A DNA stretch of 64,000 nt from Symsagittifera roscoffensis (Eukaryota; Xenacoelomorpha; Acoela; Convolutidae): the NCBI RefSeq assembly GCF_963678635.1, contig NC_087065.1, positions 41,977,430 through 42,041,429 of the forward strand, given 5' to 3'. The number at the start of each line of letters is the position of its first letter. The first letter of the stretch is position 1. Made by a program: the position numbers and the translations under genes. Positions 63,918 through 64,000 of the stretch are shown in pieces. The notes beneath the pieces were generated by a model. It saw only the letters and a list, made by a program, of their open reading frames with translations. It was not told where the DNA came from and did no database searches.

Positions 63918-64000
63918 TGGAATAGGTGTTAAATCTCAACAGCAGTGATCATTTTGTTACAAAGTAGGAGCAAATCAAATCAAAATTTCGAAAACTCTTC

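Overview
This window is AT-rich, intron-bearing animal DNA. The kingdom call rests on a rhodopsin-class GPCR exon, a PDZ domain split over three exons, and a BEL/Pao retrotransposon, a superfamily known from metazoans. An invertebrate is likely from composition and repeat load, but I cannot name the species. Most of the window is transposable elements and their remains. Host genes appear as short exons of higher GC, with intron phases that can be checked by hand.

Layout: 1-7.8 kb holds unrecognised exon candidates on both strands (1133-2065, 6460-6655, 6836-7096), a TCGC-rich satellite and two small inverted-repeat elements. 7.8-16.5 kb is a complete, apparently very young BEL/Pao element on the minus strand, with near-identical LTRs, a 5-bp target duplication and a 1.9-kb leader built of three repeat arrays. 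16.5-24 kb is mostly repeats, with one possible small two-exon gene at 19.1 kb. 24.1-29.7 kb is a decayed Ty3/gypsy element with diverged LTRs, interrupted by other repeats. At 30.0 kb a minus-strand exon encodes a secreted cysteine-rich peptide. A PDZ gene runs on the plus strand from 30.77 to 44.42 kb; its 11-kb intron contains a deleted MULE and a deleted hAT element nested in an inverted-repeat element, and its second intron holds a LINE fragment. 46-48.6 kb has a signal-peptide exon candidate and a minisatellite that reverses orientation several times. 57.7 kb starts a GPCR gene whose intron carries a second MULE copy. 60.1-61.2 kb has an exact-looking 475-bp tandem duplication. A 200-bp assembly gap lies at 50606-50805.

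Two dispersed repeat families tie the window together. Family A has 20 or more pieces and carries the hallmarks of a non-autonomous Helentron (HINE/DINE-1 type): a short 5' motif GTTCCGACT whose complement AGTCGGAAC lies before a 3' hairpin (CAGGGC-TTC-GCCCTG), a fixed terminus GAGCAGTCTTGTT, and a head-to-tail stack of 3' ends. Family B carries a GGCGCC core and a conserved GACCAAATTGATTTTC block. All family and function calls come from reading the sequence, without database searches.
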